This document shows positions 54,983 to 64,000 of a DNA stretch of 64,000 nt, piece by piece. The stretch spans positions 186,001 to 250,000 of the forward strand of contig NZ_JARLLG010000003.1 in assembly GCF_029382255.1 (NCBI RefSeq), written 5' to 3'. Source of the DNA: Isoptericola croceus. GTDB taxonomy: Bacteria > Actinomycetota > Actinomycetes > Actinomycetales > Cellulomonadaceae. Numbering within the stretch: position 1 is the stretch's first letter; each line of letters opens with the position of its first letter. A model generated the notes under the pieces. The model was not told the DNA's origin, did no database searches, and saw nothing but the letters and a program-made list of their open reading frames with translations. The position numbers and the translations under genes were made by a program.

Positions 54983-57943
54983 TCAGGCCGCGTCGCGCTT
55001 GGTGGCTCGCGCCTTCTTGGCGCTCCTGCTCCGCGCGGGCACGGGCGGCGCGGTCGTCGTGACGGGCGGCTCGACCGGGACGTCCGGGTGGGCCGCGAGA
55101 ACCTCGGCCAGGTAGCGACCGGTGTGACTCTCCTCGACCGTCGCCACGTGCTCCGGGGTGCCCTGTGCCACCACCGTGCCGCCGCCCGAGCCGCCCTCAG
55201 GACCCATGTCGACCACCCAGTCGGCACTCTTGATGACGTCCAGGTTGTGCTCGATGACCAGCACGGTGTTGCCCTTGTCGGCCAGGGACTGCAGGACGCC
55301 CAGCAGCTTGCGGATGTCCTCGAAGTGCAGACCGGTGGTGGGCTCGTCGAGCACGTAGACGGTGCGACCCGTCGACCTCTTCTGCAGCTCGCTGGCGAGC
55401 TTCACGCGTTGCGCCTCGCCCCCGGAAAGGGTCGGGGCGGGCTGACCGAGCCGGACATAGCCGAGGCCGACGTCCACGAGCGTGCTCAGGTGGCGTGAGA
55501 TCGCGGGGAACGCCGCGAAGAACTCCGCGGCCTCCTCGATCGGCATCGCGAGGACGTCCGCGACCGTCTTGCCCTTGAAGTGGACCTCGAGGGTCTCACG
55601 GTTGTACCGAGCACCGTGGCACACCTCGCACGGGACGTAGACGTCGGGCAGGAAGTTCATCTCGATCTTCAGCGTGCCGTCGCCGGAGCACGCCTCGCAC
55701 CGGCCGCCCTTGACGTTGAAGGAGAACCGTCCCGGACCGTAGCCGCGGACCTTCGCCTCCTCCGTCTCGGCGAAGATCTTGCGGACCCGGTCCCACACCC
55801 CCGTGTACGTCGCTGGGTTCGAGCGCGGTGTCCGACCGATCGGACCCTGGTCGACGTGCACCACCTTGTCCAAGTGCTCGACCCCGGTCACCCGCGTGTG
55901 ACGGCCCGGCACCTGGCGGGCACCGTTGAGCTCGTTGGCCAGGACGGTGTGCAGGATCGTGTTCACCAGCGTGGACTTGCCCGAGCCGGAGACTCCCGTG
56001 ACGGCCGTCAGCACCCCCAGAGGGAACGAGACCTCGATGTCGCGCAAGTTGTTCTCCCGTGCGCCGACCACGGACACCTGTCGCTTCGGATCCACACCTC
56101 GACGCGCCGCCGGCAGGGCGATGCTCCGCCGACCCGACAGATAGGCACCGGTCATCGACCCTTCTGCCTCGAGCAGCCCGGCATAGTCGCCGGAGTGCAC
56201 GACGTCACCACCGTGCTCGCCGGCACCCGGGCCGACGTCGACGATCCAGTCCGCCGCGCGGATGGTGTCCTCGTCGTGCTCGACGACGATGAGGGTGTTG
56301 CCGAGGTCCCGGAGCCTGGTGAGGGTGTCGATGAGTCGACGGTTGTCACGCTGGTGCAGCCCGATGCTGGGCTCGTCGAGCACGTAGAGGACGCCGACCA
56401 GGCCGGAGCCGATCTGGGTCGCCAGGCGGATGCGCTGGGCCTCGCCGCCGGACAGCGTGCCGGCCGCCCGCTCCAGCGTGAGGTAGTGCAGACCGACGTC
56501 GAGCAGGAACCCCAGCCGTGCGTGGATCTCCTTGAGCACCTCACCGGCGATCGCTGTCTCGCGGGTCCCCAGCTCGAGCGCGTCGAGGTACTCCTTGGCG
56601 CCACCGATCGGCATGCGGCAGACGTCCCAGATCGACTTCGAGCCCACCTTGACGGCGAGGACCTCGGGCCTGAGGCGTGCCCCGCGGCACTCCGGGCACG
56701 GGACCTCCCGCATGTAGGCCTCGTACCGCTCCTTGGACCAGTCGGACTCCGTCTCGGCGTGCCGACGCTCGATGAACGTCACCGCACCTTCGAACCCGGT
56801 CGAGTACTGCCGTTCGCGCCCCCACCGGTTGCGGTACTTGACGTGGACCTGGTGGTTGCGCCCGTGCAGGACGGCGTCCCGCGCCCGCTGCGGCAGTGCC
56901 CGCCAGGGCACGTCCATCGAGAACTTCATCTCCTCCGCGAGGGCGACGAGCACCCGTTCGAAGTACTCCGAGGAGGTCTGCGACCACGGCGCGACGGCCC
57001 CCTCACGCAGCGTCCGCTCGTGGTCCGGCACGACCAGCTCAGGGTCGACCTCCAGCCGGAACCCGATGCCGGTGCACTCGGGGCAGGCGCCGTACGGCGC
57101 GTTGAACGAGAAGGTACGCGGTTCGATCTCGTCCAGGCTCAACGGGTGGTCGTTGGGGCAGGCGCGCTTCTCCGAGTACTTCAGCAGGCTCGGGGCGTCG
57201 CCGTCGGCCCCGGGGCCGTCCGAGGAGTCGACGAGGTCGATCATCACCAGCCCGCCCGCGAGCCCCAGTGCCGTCTCGACGGAGTCGGTCAGCCTGCGCT
57301 GCACTCCCTCGCGGGCGACGAGCCGGTCCACGACGACCTCGATGTCGTGCTTGACCTTCTTCTCGAGCGCCGGCGGGCTGCTCAGCTGGACGACCTCGCC
57401 GTCCACCCGCGCGCGGGAGAAACCCTGCGTCTGCAGGTCGGCGAAGAGCTCGGTGTACTCCCCCTTGCGCCCACGGACCACCGGTGCCAGCACCTGGTAC
57501 CGGCTGCCCGCGGGCAGCTCCAGGATCTTGTCCACGATCTGCTGCGGGGTCTGGGCCTGGACACGCTCGTCGCACACCGGACAGTGCTGGGTCCCAGCGC
57601 GCGAGAAGAGCAGCCGGAGGTAGTCGTAGACCTCCGTGATGGTCCCGACCGTCGAGCGCGGGTTGCGGTTGGTCGACTTCTGGTCGATCGAGACCGCCGG
57701 GCTCAGCCCTTCGATGAAGTCGACGTCCGGCTTGTCCATCTGCCCGAGGAACTGCCGCGCATAAGCGGACAACGACTCGACGTAGCGCCGTTGCCCCTCG
57801 GCGAAGATCGTGTCGAAGGCCAAGGAGGACTTCCCCGAACCGCTCAGGCCGGTGAAGACGATCAGCGAGTCCCGCGGCAGGTCGAGGTCGACGTTGCGCA
57901 GGTTGTGCTCGCGGGCACCGGAGACGACGAGGCGATTGCTCAC
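54983..57943 (-). CDS. uvrA: Excinuclease ABC subunit A
   Basis: Damage-sensing ATPase of nucleotide excision repair. The protein has 986 residues. The first ABC half has [14 protein letters not shown] and the zinc modules (CPVCDERV, then [12 protein letters not shown]). The second half has [13 protein letters not shown], a zinc module ([16 protein letters not shown] to [10 protein letters not shown]) and the signature [19 protein letters not shown] 57943 fits conserved starts ([17 protein letters not shown]) and lies just after a TACGAT -10 box, so the message is nearly leaderless. A LexA-like box overlaps the -35 region. Confidence 0.97.
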   Translation of the reverse strand: MSNRLVVSGAREHNLRNVDLDLPRDSLIVFTGLSGSGKSSLAFDTIFAEGQRRYVESLSAYARQFLGQMDKPDVDFIEGLSPAVSIDQKSTNRNPRSTVGTITEVYDYLRLLFSRAGTQHCPVCDERVQAQTPQQIVDKILELPAGSRYQVLAPVVRGRKGEYTELFADLQTQGFSRARVDGEVVQLSSPPALEKKVKHDIEVVVDRLVAREGVQRRLTDSVETALGLAGGLVMIDLVDSSDGPGADGDAPSLLKYSEKRACPNDHPLSLDEIEPRTFSFNAPYGACPECTGIGFRLEVDPELVVPDHERTLREGAVAPWSQTSSEYFERVLVALAEEMKFSMDVPWRALPQRARDAVLHGRNHQVHVKYRNRWGRERQYSTGFEGAVTFIERRHAETESDWSKERYEAYMREVPCPECRGARLRPEVLAVKVGSKSIWDVCRMPIGGAKEYLDALELGTRETAIAGEVLKEIHARLGFLLDVGLHYLTLERAAGTLSGGEAQRIRLATQIGSGLVGVLYVLDEPSIGLHQRDNRRLIDTLTRLRDLGNTLIVVEHDEDTIRAADWIVDVGPGAGEHGGDVVHSGDYAGLLEAEGSMTGAYLSGRRSIALPAARRGVDPKRQVSVVGARENNLRDIEVSFPLGVLTAVTGVSGSGKSTLVNTILHTVLANELNGARQVPGRHTRVTGVEHLDKVVHVDQGPIGRTPRSNPATYTGVWDRVRKIFAETEEAKVRGYGPGRFSFNVKGGRCEACSGDGTLKIEMNFLPDVYVPCEVCHGARYNRETLEVHFKGKTVADVLAMPIEEAAEFFAAFPAISRHLSTLVDVGLGYVRLGQPAPTLSGGEAQRVKLASELQKRSTGRTVYVLDEPTTGLHFEDIRKLLGVLQSLADKGNTVLVIEHNLDVIKSADWVVDMGPEGGSGGGTVVAQGTPEHVATVEESHTGRYLAEVLAAHPDVPVEPPVTTTAPPVPARSRSAKKARATKRDAA

Positions 57944-57949
57944 CGCAGC

Positions 57950-57987
57950 ATCGTACGGCCCGACACCCACACTCGTACAGGTGTTCC
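57950..57987 (-). promoter_or_regulatory. uvrA promoter with LexA-like SOS box
   Basis: Minus-strand -10 TACGAT (57955-57950). The sequence GGAAC-ACCT-GTACG (minus strand, 57987-57974) matches the actinobacterial LexA consensus CGAAC-N4-GTTCG at eight of ten positions and overlaps the expected -35 position, the right place for repression. Confidence 0.5.
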
Positions 57988-58088
57988 ATGTCACGCCGCG
58001 CAACCGCCACCCGGGCCACCACCCGGACGCCCGCCTCGCGCTCTGGACTCCTGCCCTCGCTCCGCGACAGGGATGCTTGGATGGCACC

Positions 58089-58385
58089 ATGACCGTCTAT
58101 GCCGTGACCTACGACTACGCCGCTGACAGCACCGCCGCCCGTGACCGGGTCCGCCCCGCGCACCGCGACCACCTGCAGGCGCTGCGCGCCGAGGGGTCGG
58201 TGCTGGTGTCCGGTCCGCTTCCCGCCACGGACACCGACCCGGACGGGGCGCTGATCGTCGTCGCCGCATCGTCGGCGTCGGCCGCGACGGCGCTGCTCGA
58301 CGACGACCCGTTCCGCCGCGAGGGCCTCGTCGCCCGGGTGTCCGTGCGCGAGTGGGTGCCGGTCATCGGCGGCTTCGCGGCCTGA
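58089..58385 (+). CDS. YciI-like protein
   Basis: Small cytoplasmic protein of 98 residues with the YciI ferredoxin-like fold: conserved [20 protein letters not shown] with the family histidine and aspartate region, then [20 protein letters not shown]. YciI-like proteins are usually of unknown function; some catalyse dehalogenation-type steps. It is monocistronic, divergent from uvrA; ATG 58089 has no clear ribosome site. Confidence 0.82.
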   Translation: MTVYAVTYDYAADSTAARDRVRPAHRDHLQALRAEGSVLVSGPLPATDTDPDGALIVVAASSASAATALLDDDPFRREGLVARVSVREWVPVIGGFAA

Positions 58386-58409
58386 GCCGCGCCGCGCCGA
58401 CGACCCCTG

Positions 58410-59036
58410 TCACGAGGACCTGACGGACCTCGCCGCGTAGAACTGTGACGACGCGGGCTGCCACATGAGCACGACGGTGGTGATGACGAGCGCGAGCTGG
58501 ACGAGACCCATCACCTGCTGGACCGCCACCCCGATCTGTCCGAGGCTGAACAGGAAGTTCAGCACGTAGACGCCGGCGAGGACGGTGCTCAGGATCCGCG
58601 CCCACGACCTGCCCTGGCCGTTCTTGACGGCCATCCAGCACCACAGGCCGACGCCGACGACAGCGCCTACCACGAGGGAGCCGACGAGCACGGCGTCCAT
58701 CGCGTCGAGGAACCCGGGCGTGGCCAGCTCCGCCATGCCCTGGGCAACCAGCTCCTGCGCCATCGCCTCGCGCATCGTGTCGAGCATGAGGAGACCGAGG
58801 ACGGCGCCGAGGACGGTCAGGACGGCGCCACCCCACATCAGCTGCACGGCGAGGATCAGGCTTCTCGGCCGGTCGACCGGCTGGGGCAGCTGGTACGGCT
58901 GATACGGCTGACCACCGACGTAGCCGTCCGCGGGGAGGTACTGGCCGTACACCGGCTGGCCGCTCCGGTCGCCGCTCGACGGCGGCCCGTCAGGTCCACC
59001 GGGCGGCGTCCAGTGCGGGTTCGTGCTGTCGGACAC
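58410..59036 (-). CDS. Proline/tyrosine-rich membrane protein of unknown function
   Basis: Protein of 208 residues. The N-terminal ~70 residues are polar and rich in Pro, Gly, Tyr and Gln (SGQPVYGQYLPADGYVGGQP), as in many actinobacterial membrane proteins. Four hydrophobic segments follow (from LILAVQLMWGGAVLTVLGAV to LVQLALVITTVVLMW). GTG 59036 follows GAGGAG. No family function can be assigned. It is convergent with the YciI-like gene. Confidence 0.7.
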   Translation of the reverse strand: MSDSTNPHWTPPGGPDGPPSSGDRSGQPVYGQYLPADGYVGGQPYQPYQLPQPVDRPRSLILAVQLMWGGAVLTVLGAVLGLLMLDTMREAMAQELVAQGMAELATPGFLDAMDAVLVGSLVVGAVVGVGLWCWMAVKNGQGRSWARILSTVLAGVYVLNFLFSLGQIGVAVQQVMGLVQLALVITTVVLMWQPASSQFYAARSVRSS

Positions 59037-59183
59037 GATGAGACTCCTCGTCGAACAGAAGGCCCGGCACGGTGGGCCGGGCATGTGGTCAGCGCGGGAC
59101 GCGCCCTGCATCCTCGGATCCTACGGGGACGGCCTCCCCTGTCGCACCGTCCGACGACCAGGAACAGTCGGGCAGCTCGTGGG

Positions 59184-60188
59184 TCAGCGGTCACCCGTCC
59201 CGAGACCCACACCGACCCGCTGGTCACGACGGCTCTTCATGAGGGAGGCCACCGTCGTGACGGCCAGCACCACCACGATGAACGACAACGAGTAGCTGGT
59301 GGGGATCTCCGGGATCACCTCGACGTGCTCACCACCGTTGACGAACGGCAGCTCGTTGGTGTGCAGAGCATGGATGATCAGCTTGAGCCCGATGAACCCG
59401 AGGATCGCCGCCAGCCCGTAGTTGAGGAACACGAGCTTGTCGAGCAGCCCGTCGACGAGGAAGTACAGCTGGCGCAGGCCGAGCAGCGAGAAGGCGTTGG
59501 CCGCGAAGACCAGGTACGTCTCCTGCGTCAGCCCGAAGATCGCCGGGATCGAGTCGACGGCGAAGAGCAGGTCGGCGCTGCCGATCGCGATCATGACGAT
59601 GAGCATCGGCGTGATGTATCGCCTGCCGTCGAAGCGGACCGTCATCCGGTGGTCGACGTAGTCGTCCGTGGTCCGGAAGAACCGCCGGGTCAGCCGCAGC
59701 GCGGCGTTCTCGGTGAACTCCTCCTCGTGCGCCGTACCCGCCCGGGCCTGGGCGATCGCGGTCCACACGAGGAACGCGCCGAACACGTAGAAGATCCAGG
59801 CGAAGTGCGCGATGAGGGCCGCTCCGGCCAGGATGAAGATCGTGCGCAGCACCAGCGCGATGGTGATACCGACCAGCAGCACTCGTTGCTGGTGCTCGCG
59901 GGGCACGCGGAAGCTGGTCATGATGAGGACGAACACGAAGAGGTTGTCGACGCTGAGCGACTTCTCCGTGATGTAGCCGGCGAAGTACTCACCACCGTAC
60001 TGGCTGCCCCAGCCGGCGAACACGATCACACCGAAGACGAGAGCCACCCCCACGTAGGCGAGCGACCACCAGGTCGATTCCTTGAGGGTCGGCACGTGCG
60101 GCGTGCGCACGTGCCCGAGGTAGTCCACGGCGAGCATCGCGACGATCGCACCGACGGTGACGATCCAGACCCAGACGGGCACATCCAT
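59184..60188 (-). CDS. TerC-family membrane protein, probable manganese exporter
   Basis: Polytopic membrane protein of 334 residues with about nine helices and the TerC acidic signatures in membrane segments: SLSVDNLFVFVLIMTSF and GSADLLFAVDSIPAIFGLTQ. TerC/Alx members export manganese or protect against excess metal. ATG 60188 has GGAAGGA seven bases upstream. A manganese riboswitch lies in the leader, which strongly supports the metal role. Confidence 0.9.
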   Translation of the reverse strand: MDVPVWVWIVTVGAIVAMLAVDYLGHVRTPHVPTLKESTWWSLAYVGVALVFGVIVFAGWGSQYGGEYFAGYITEKSLSVDNLFVFVLIMTSFRVPREHQQRVLLVGITIALVLRTIFILAGAALIAHFAWIFYVFGAFLVWTAIAQARAGTAHEEEFTENAALRLTRRFFRTTDDYVDHRMTVRFDGRRYITPMLIVMIAIGSADLLFAVDSIPAIFGLTQETYLVFAANAFSLLGLRQLYFLVDGLLDKLVFLNYGLAAILGFIGLKLIIHALHTNELPFVNGGEHVEVIPEIPTSYSLSFIVVVLAVTTVASLMKSRRDQRVGVGLGTGDR

Positions 60189-60218
60189 GACAAGTCCTTC
60201 CGGCACGCATGACGGGGC

Positions 60219-60326
60219 ACCGGAGGTCTCTCTCACCCGCGGACGTCCAGGGTGGGTGAGACCGAACCGGCATCGACGCCGGTCGTACTGACGACCTCAC
60301 CACTTGGGAGATACTCCCCTCCAACG
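60219..60326 (-). promoter_or_regulatory. yybP-ykoY manganese riboswitch
   Basis: The minus strand shows TTGGAGGGGAGTATCTCCC at the 5' side and GAGAGACCTCCGG at the 3' side. Helix P1 pairs GGAGG with CCTCC, and the conserved GGGGAGUA loop plus the distal GAGACCU are in place. It lies 30 nt before the terC start, where Mn2+ binding should switch expression on. Confidence 0.75.
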
Positions 60327-60414
60327 AGCGCCCAGCATACGGCACGGCGCCGGCCCGGCCGGTGCGGCGGCGGGTCGTGAAGTCAGGTCGGCACCTCGGA
60401 GGGCGTCCCGGGCG

Positions 60415-62523
60415 TCAGCCCGTCGCCGCCCGCATCTGGCGCAGCTCCTTCTTCAGCCCACCGATCTCGTCGCGCAGCCGTGCGGCCACCTCGAACTGCA
60501 GCTCGGCCGCAGCGGCATGCATCTGGTCGCTGAGCTCCTGGATGAGCTCGGCGAGCTCCTCCGCGGCGAGCCCCGCCAGCCTGTTGCCCGACGTCGAGGC
60601 CTCCTTCGGCGACCCTGGCACGGGCGCCTTCGTCCGACTGTCGCCAGGCGTCCTGCGATAGCCACCGGCCAGCAGCTCCGCGGTGTCGATGTCCTCACGC
60701 GCCAGCATGTCGGTGACGTCGGCGATCCGCTTGCGCAGCGGCTGCGGGTCGATGCCGCGCTCGGCGTTGTAGGCCTTCTGCTTCTCGCGCCGACGGTTCG
60801 TCTCGTCGAGCGCGAACTGCATCGCCGGGGTCACCTTGTCGGCGTACATGTGCACCTGCCCCGTGACGTTGCGGGCGGCGCGGCCGATGGTCTGGATCAG
60901 GGACCGTTCGGACCGCAGGAATCCCTCCTTGTCCGCGTCGAGGATCGCCACCAGCGAGACCTCCGGCAGGTCGAGCCCCTCGCGCAGGAGGTTGATGCCG
61001 ACCAGCACGTCGTACTCCCCCATGCGCAGCTCGCGCAGCAGCTCGACGCGTCGCAACGTGTCGACCTCGGAGTGCAGGTAGCGCACCCGTACGTCCTTGC
61101 CCAGCAGGTAGTCGGTGAGGTCCTCGGCCATCTTCTTGGTCAGGGTGGTGACCAGTACCCGCTCGTTGCGCTCCACACGGTCGCGGATCTCGCCCAGCAG
61201 GTCGTCGATCTGTCCCGTGGTGGGCTTGACGACGACCTCGGGATCGACGAGACCGGTGGGCCGGATGATCTGCTCGACCACGCCGTCCGACATCGACAGC
61301 TCGTAGTTCCCCGGGGTGGCGGACAGGTAGACCGTCTGCCCGATGCGCTCGACGAACTCCTCCCAGCGCAGCGGCCGGTTGTCCATCGCGCTCGGCAGGC
61401 GGAAACCATGGTCGACCAACGAGCGCTTGCGCGACATGTCGCCCTCGAACATCGCACCGATCTGCGGGACGGTCACGTGCGACTCGTCGATGACGAGCAG
61501 GAAGTCTTCCGGAAAGTAGTCGAGCAGCGTGTTCGGCGGCGTGCCACCCTCCCGGCCGTCGATGTGCCGGGAGTAGTTCTCGATGCCGTTGCACGTCCCG
61601 ATGGTGCGCATCATCTCGATGTCGTAGGTGGTGCGCATGCGCAACCGCTGGGCCTCCAGCAGCTTGTTCTGCTTCTCCAGGTCCGCCAGCCGGGTCTCGA
61701 GCTCGGCCTCGATGCTCCCGATCGCCCGCTCCATCCGCTCCGGACCTGCCACGTAGTGCGTCGCCGGGAACAGGTAGACGCTCTGCTCGGTACGGATGAC
61801 CTCACCCGTGAGCGGGTGCAACGTCTGGATCGTCTCGATCTCGTCGCCGAACATCTCGATCCGGACCGCCAGCTCCTCGTACACCGGGATGATCTCCACG
61901 GTGTCGCCCCGCACCCGGAAGGTCCCCCGCGTGAAGGCCATGTCGTTGCGGGAGTACTGCATCTGCACGAACCGACGGAGCATCTCGTCGCGGTCGACGA
62001 CGTCGCCGACCTGCAGCCGCACCATCCGGTCCACGTACTCCTGCGGTGTGCCGAGGCCGTAGATGCACGACACGGAGGCCACCACGACCGTGTCGCGCCG
62101 GGTCAGCAGGTTCGACGTCGCCGAGTGCCGCAGACGCTCCACCTCGTCGTTGATCGACGAGTCCTTCTCGATGTAGGTGTCCGTCTGCGCGATGTACGCC
62201 TCGGGCTGGTAGTAGTCGTAGTACGACACGAAGTACTCGACGGCGTTGTTGGGCAACAGCTCGCGGAACTCCGTGGCGAGCTGTGCCGCCAACGTCTTGT
62301 TCGGCGCCATGATGAGCGTCGGCCGTTGCAGCTTCTCGATCAACCAGGCGGTCGTCGCGCTCTTGCCGGTACCGGTGGCGCCCAGCAGGACGACATCCTT
62401 CTCACCCGCCTGGATCCGCTCCGCGAGAGCTCCGATCGCCGTCGGCTGGTCACCGCTGGGCTCATAGTCCGAGATCACCTCGAAGGGAGCCACGGTTCGC
62501 TGCAGGTCGGTCACGGGTCGCAT
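60415..62523 (-). CDS. uvrB: Excinuclease ABC subunit B
   Basis: Helicase-like subunit that loads on damage and recruits UvrC. The protein has 702 residues. Motif I is [19 protein letters not shown], the beta-hairpin is [20 protein letters not shown], motif II is [10 protein letters not shown], motif VI is [10 protein letters not shown], and the C-terminal UVR motif includes [23 protein letters not shown] 62523 follows GGTGGGGGG. A GTG eight codons upstream is also in frame. Confidence 0.97.
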   Translation of the reverse strand: MRPVTDLQRTVAPFEVISDYEPSGDQPTAIGALAERIQAGEKDVVLLGATGTGKSATTAWLIEKLQRPTLIMAPNKTLAAQLATEFRELLPNNAVEYFVSYYDYYQPEAYIAQTDTYIEKDSSINDEVERLRHSATSNLLTRRDTVVVASVSCIYGLGTPQEYVDRMVRLQVGDVVDRDEMLRRFVQMQYSRNDMAFTRGTFRVRGDTVEIIPVYEELAVRIEMFGDEIETIQTLHPLTGEVIRTEQSVYLFPATHYVAGPERMERAIGSIEAELETRLADLEKQNKLLEAQRLRMRTTYDIEMMRTIGTCNGIENYSRHIDGREGGTPPNTLLDYFPEDFLLVIDESHVTVPQIGAMFEGDMSRKRSLVDHGFRLPSAMDNRPLRWEEFVERIGQTVYLSATPGNYELSMSDGVVEQIIRPTGLVDPEVVVKPTTGQIDDLLGEIRDRVERNERVLVTTLTKKMAEDLTDYLLGKDVRVRYLHSEVDTLRRVELLRELRMGEYDVLVGINLLREGLDLPEVSLVAILDADKEGFLRSERSLIQTIGRAARNVTGQVHMYADKVTPAMQFALDETNRRREKQKAYNAERGIDPQPLRKRIADVTDMLAREDIDTAELLAGGYRRTPGDSRTKAPVPGSPKEASTSGNRLAGLAAEELAELIQELSDQMHAAAAELQFEVAARLRDEIGGLKKELRQMRAATG

Positions 62524-62593
62524 ACCCCCCACCGTAGGCCGGGCCACCGACAGCCGCCCCGTCGAGACCGGCCGGGCCGGGGCGGTCGGTCGC

Positions 62594-63223
62594 TCAGTGC
62601 TCGGCCCCGGCGGCGACGGGCAGGTCGACGACGAGCCCGGCGCGGTGGTCCGCGGCCGTGCGCACCACGATCCCCAGGGCGCGTGCCGCCGTGACAGCGT
62701 CGACGACGTCGCCGGCCGGCACGTGGACGAAGCCGGCCGGCACGCCCGTGCCAGCCACCGCGTGCGCCAGCGCGTAGAAGGTCGCGTTGCAGACGTAGGT
62801 GCCGGCGGTGTTGCTCACGCTCACCGGGATACCCGCCTCCCGGACGGCGACGAGGATCGCCTTGAGGGGCAGAGAGCTCAGGTGGGCGACGGGACCACCG
62901 ACGACCACGGGCTCGTCCACCGGGGACCGCCCCGCGTTGTCGGGGATCCGGGCGTCGGCGACGTTGATCGCGACCCGTTCGAGCCGGACCGTGCTGGCAC
63001 CCGTGGCAAGCCCGGTGCAGACCACGACCTGCGGCGCGTGCTCGGCGAGCAGCTCCCGCACCCTTGCTCTGGCCCCGTCGAACGTGACGGGCAGCCGGGC
63101 CACCACCAGCTCCTCGGGATGTCCTGCCGCGGCCCAGCGGGCGGCCAGCTCCTGGACCGCCTCCCAGGACTCGTTGACGGAGGCGCCGTCGAACGGCTCG
63201 AAACCCGTGACGAGGATCTTCAC
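62594..63223 (-). CDS. pcp: Pyroglutamyl-peptidase I
   Basis: Cysteine peptidase removing N-terminal pyroglutamate. The protein has 209 residues. The catalytic triad is visible: Glu in [18 protein letters not shown] and the following strand, Cys in [12 protein letters not shown], His in [12 protein letters not shown] 63223 overlaps the coaE stop (GTGA), so translation is coupled; this neighbour is unusual for coaE but both are intact. Confidence 0.92.
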   Translation of the reverse strand: MKILVTGFEPFDGASVNESWEAVQELAARWAAAGHPEELVVARLPVTFDGARARVRELLAEHAPQVVVCTGLATGASTVRLERVAINVADARIPDNAGRSPVDEPVVVGGPVAHLSSLPLKAILVAVREAGIPVSVSNTAGTYVCNATFYALAHAVAGTGVPAGFVHVPAGDVVDAVTAARALGIVVRTAADHRAGLVVDLPVAAGAEH

Positions 63224-63858
63224 GCCCGCTCGTCCTCCTCGGCAGCCAGCTCCTGCTCGACCTCTTCGGCCACCCGCGCCCACAGCTCGTCGACCTGTGC
63301 CCGGAGCTCGTCCGGCGTGCCGGCCCCGTCGAGGACGACGTCGGCCACCGCCAGGCGCTCCTCGTCGTCCGCCTGTGCCGCGACCCGCGACCTGGCCTCC
63401 GCCTCGGTCAGCGACCGCCCGTTCACGAGCCGCCCGACGCGCTGCGCTGCCGGGGCGTCGACGACCGCGAGCAGGTGGAACCGTTCGGCCTGGCCTGTCT
63501 CGACGAGCAGCGGGACGTCGTGCACGACGACGGCGCGCGGGTCTGCGGCGCCGGCCGCGGCCTCCTGCTCGGCAGCCAGTCGGCGGACCTGCGGGTGCAC
63601 GATGCGCTCGAGCCGCTCGCGCGCCGCCGGGTCGTCGAAGACGAGCCGTCCCAGGGCGGGCCGGTCCAGCGCACCGTCGGGGGCGATCATCTGCTCACCG
63701 AACGCCTCGGCCACCTCGGCGAGGCCGACCGACCCGGGCGCGACCGCCTCGCGCGCCAGGAGGTCGTGATCGATTACGACGGCACCCAGCTCCCTGAGCC
63801 GACGGGCGGCGACGGACTTGCCTGCAGCGATACCACCGGTGAGACCAATGCGGAACAT
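63220..63858 (-). CDS. coaE: Dephospho-CoA kinase
   Basis: Last step of coenzyme A synthesis. The protein has 212 residues. P-loop GLTGGIAAGKS is at residues 5-15, DHDLLAREAV follows, then HPQVRRL, VVHDVPLLVETGQAERF and the lid with RVAAQADDEERLAVADVV. An acidic C-terminal tail ([15 protein letters not shown]) is typical of actinobacteria. It is divergent from the gene starting at 63893. Confidence 0.95.
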   Translation of the reverse strand: MFRIGLTGGIAAGKSVAARRLRELGAVVIDHDLLAREAVAPGSVGLAEVAEAFGEQMIAPDGALDRPALGRLVFDDPAARERLERIVHPQVRRLAAEQEAAAGAADPRAVVVHDVPLLVETGQAERFHLLAVVDAPAAQRVGRLVNGRSLTEAEARSRVAAQADDEERLAVADVVLDGAGTPDELRAQVDELWARVAEEVEQELAAEEDERA

Positions 63859-63892
63859 GGGCCCATCCTGCCCTCGCCGTAGGCTTCACGCC

Positions 63893-64000
63893 ATGAGCAT
63901 GGGTGGGCAGGGATCCGGCGGTCGGCCTGGCGGCGGTGGCGGCATGGGCGGACCGCTGAGGTCCTACGTACAGGACGCGTCCGTGCGCCGCCGTCGGCTG
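63893..64000 (+). CDS. Start of a probable ABC transporter gene (cut by window)
   Basis: 36 codons are visible: MSMGGQGSGGRPGGGGGMGG followed by PLRSYVQDASVRRRRL. A glycine/methionine-rich lead and a basic stretch of this kind precede the first membrane helix in many actinobacterial ABC exporter subunits, but the diagnostic parts lie outside the window. A -10 box TAGGCT (63880-63885) ends 7 nt before ATG 63893, implying a nearly leaderless message. Confidence 0.4.
   Translation, partial: MSMGGQGSGGRPGGGGGMGGPLRSYVQDASVRRRRL

Noticed and set aside
55580-58126. An 848-codon open frame on the plus strand opposite uvrA
   Set aside because: Antisense to uvrA, whose motifs are complete; no ribosome site or recognisable domain in the shadow frame.

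Overview
The window reads as chromosomal DNA of a high-GC Gram-positive actinobacterium, most likely of the order Micrococcales (Cellulomonas, Cellulosimicrobium or Promicromonosporaceae type). Supporting this are an actinobacterial RbpA, a uvrC-rapZ-yvcK-whiA block, a xerD-parA-scpA-scpB-rluB-cmk-der block, OpcA next to zwf, frequent GTG starts, and -10 boxes that put start codons close to the predicted transcript 5' end. The genus is inference.

Layout. 1-1484: most of an ABC exporter, cut by the left edge. 1659-5145: ANTAR RNA-binding regulators (GAF-ANTAR, a decayed PAS-ANTAR copy and two intact divergent PAS-ANTAR genes) with a coupled DUF2231 membrane protein. 5350-8756: gluconokinase, an orphan ScoMcrA-head-like protein, a DUF2071 protein and two alpha/beta hydrolases. 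8943-11805: a ThuA plus Gfo/Idh/MocA pair with a LacI regulator and palindromic operator. 11934-21987: an accessory island bounded by two paralogous LAL-type LuxR regulators. It holds a MerR regulator with a coupled small peptide, a DUF4260 protein, an SDR, a CPBP protease-like membrane protein, and at least four MerR-type promoters with overlong 19-bp spacers. 22095-22168: tRNA-Pro(GGG). 22290-26052: FMN riboswitch and ribD-ribE-ribBA-ribH.

26334-30169 is a compact three-gene operon: a stand-alone NRPS-like adenylation enzyme, a membrane flavoprotein-type oxidoreductase and a crotonase. After it come housekeeping blocks: der-cmk-rluB-scpB-scpA-parA-xerD; ctaB divergent from the pentose-phosphate operon tkt-tal-zwf-opcA-pgl; rbpA, secG, tpiA-pgk-gap; whiA-yvcK-rapZ-uvrC; an OsmC protein and uvrA with a LexA-like box; a YciI protein; a membrane protein; a TerC transporter under a manganese (yybP-ykoY) riboswitch; uvrB; pcp-coaE; and the start of a probable second ABC transporter at the right edge.

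The observation I rate highest is the local MerR regulon at 14.9-22.0 kb. The regulator sits among promoters sharing TTGAC, a 19-bp spacer and, in three cases, an identical right half-site. A similar half-operator near 12.0 kb is fused to the remnant of a deleted hydrolase gene. Second is the adenylation/flavoprotein/crotonase operon, which looks like a small uncharacterised biosynthetic or redox system.
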